This document shows positions 5,437-6,075 of a DNA stretch of 6,075 bases, piece by piece. Source of the DNA: Acetobacteraceae bacterium. GTDB taxonomy: Bacteria > Pseudomonadota > Alphaproteobacteria > Acetobacterales > Acetobacteraceae. Both the position numbers and the translations under genes were made by a program. Location: NCBI GenBank assembly GCA_027311485.1, contig DAICYU010000268.1, forward strand, positions 1-6,075. The letters run 5' to 3'. Numbering within the stretch: the stretch's first letter is position 1; each line of letters opens with the position of its first letter. A model generated the notes under the pieces. That model was given only the letters and a program-made list of their open reading frames with translations, searched no databases and was not told where the DNA came from.

Positions 5437-6075
5437 TCACCCTTCCAGCAAATGCCCAATCGCGCGCAGCGGGCGTAGATCGTCACAGACGATCTTGGTA
5501 ATCGCCAGCATCGGCACCGCCAGGATCGCGCCCGGCACGCCCCACATCCAGAACCAGAAAATCAACGCCAGGATCACCGCCACCGGGTTGATCGTGAACC
5601 GCCGAGCCAGCAGCGTCGGGGTGAATATTTCGCCTTCCAGAATATGGATGCCCAGATATAGCCCAACCGGCAGCAGCGCCCACCAGGTTACGCCCAGCGA
5701 CAGGACGCTCGCCATCAGGAACACGACAATCCCGACCATCGGTCCCAGAAACGGCACGTAGTTCAGGACAAACGCCACGGCACCCCACAGCACCGGGCTG
5801 TCAACGCCGCACAGCCACATGTCGCAGCCGGTGGCGACACCGACCACCAGGTTGATGCAGGTGATCGTCAGCAGATACGCCGAGATGTCACGTTCAACAT
5901 GGAACGACAGCTCGACAGCGTTTCGCTTGTCCTTGAACCGCGGCAGTATTTCGACCATTCGCCGCAGGAACGTCTCGCCGGCGACCAGCAGATAGAACAG
6001 AATCAGCAGCGTGGTGAAGAATCCCTCGGTGGCTGTCGCCGTGCCACCCAGGACGGCGCCGACCACGCCCGCCGG
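5437..6075 (-). CDS. AI-2E family transporter (5' end cut by window edge)
   Basis: C-terminal 212 residues of an AI-2E (PerM/TqsA-like) inner-membrane transporter; the full family length is about 350, so roughly the first 140 residues lie beyond the right edge. Family marks in order are a hydrophobic segment ending in FYLLVAGETFLRRMVEILPRF, then ERDISAYLLTITCINLVVG, LWGAVAFVLNYVPFLGPMVG, LYLGIHILEGEIFTPTLLARR, TINPVAVILALIFWFWMWG and VPGAILAVPMLAITKIVCD, ending RAIGHLLEG. The frame is open to position 6075, and the GTG at 6066 is internal, not a start. Despite the name, members of this family export varied small molecules or ions, so autoinducer transport should not be assumed. The gene is convergent with the FkbH-ACP operon and shares a hairpin with it. 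It has no evident functional link to its neighbours. Confidence 0.94.
   Translation of the reverse strand, partial: PAGVVGAVLGGTATATEGFFTTLLILFYLLVAGETFLRRMVEILPRFKDKRNAVELSFHVERDISAYLLTITCINLVVGVATGCDMWLCGVDSPVLWGAVAFVLNYVPFLGPMVGIVVFLMASVLSLGVTWWALLPVGLYLGIHILEGEIFTPTLLARRFTINPVAVILALIFWFWMWGVPGAILAVPMLAITKIVCDDLRPLRAIGHLLEG

Overview
The window looks like chromosomal DNA of a GC-rich alphaproteobacterium, most probably Rhodospirillales/Acetobacteraceae-like. This rests on the Hint_2-type protein, a family common in Acetobacteraceae, on its C-terminal tail, and on the alphaproteobacterial character of the BrkB and AI-2E proteins. The species cannot be named from sequence alone. There are no rRNA or tRNA genes, no CRISPR array and no insertion sequence. 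Six protein genes are supported; one of them runs off the right edge.

Layout from left to right. Bases 1-77 are a short leader with a ribosome binding site but nothing else recognisable. Bases 78-944 (+) encode a YihY/BrkB-family inner-membrane protein with a TTG start. It converges on a minus-strand gene (999-1691) for a secreted PEP-CTERM protein, with a hairpin between them (952-979). Upstream of the PEP-CTERM gene is a very good sigma-54 (-24/-12) promoter. The 305-base divergent gap (1692-1996) also carries two short palindromes, a candidate housekeeping promoter pointing right, and a 5' leader hairpin with a UUCG loop. Bases 1997-3043 (+) encode a near-freestanding Hint (Hedgehog/intein) protein whose nucleophile-type Cys is residue 4. 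A strong rho-independent terminator (3071-3108) ends it.

A compact two-gene operon follows. It encodes a long FkbH-like HAD-IIIC phosphatase/glyceryltransferase (3214-5100) and, 4 bases later, a small acyl carrier protein (5105-5350). Together these should load a glyceryl unit from 1,3-bisphosphoglycerate onto the carrier protein. No dehydrogenase, polyketide synthase or acyltransferase to use it lies in the window. A hairpin (5389-5416) separates the operon from the convergent 3' part of an AI-2E family transporter gene (5437 to the right edge, minus strand).

The most informative observations are the sigma-54 promoter on the PEP-CTERM gene, which ties it to the RpoN-dependent surface-protein/exopolysaccharide regulon known for this sorting system; the orphan glyceryl-ACP module; and the Hint protein with almost no N-terminal partner. 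PEP-CTERM export, glyceryl-ACP chemistry and Hint proteins all plausibly relate to the cell surface, but joint action of these genes is only an inference from proximity.
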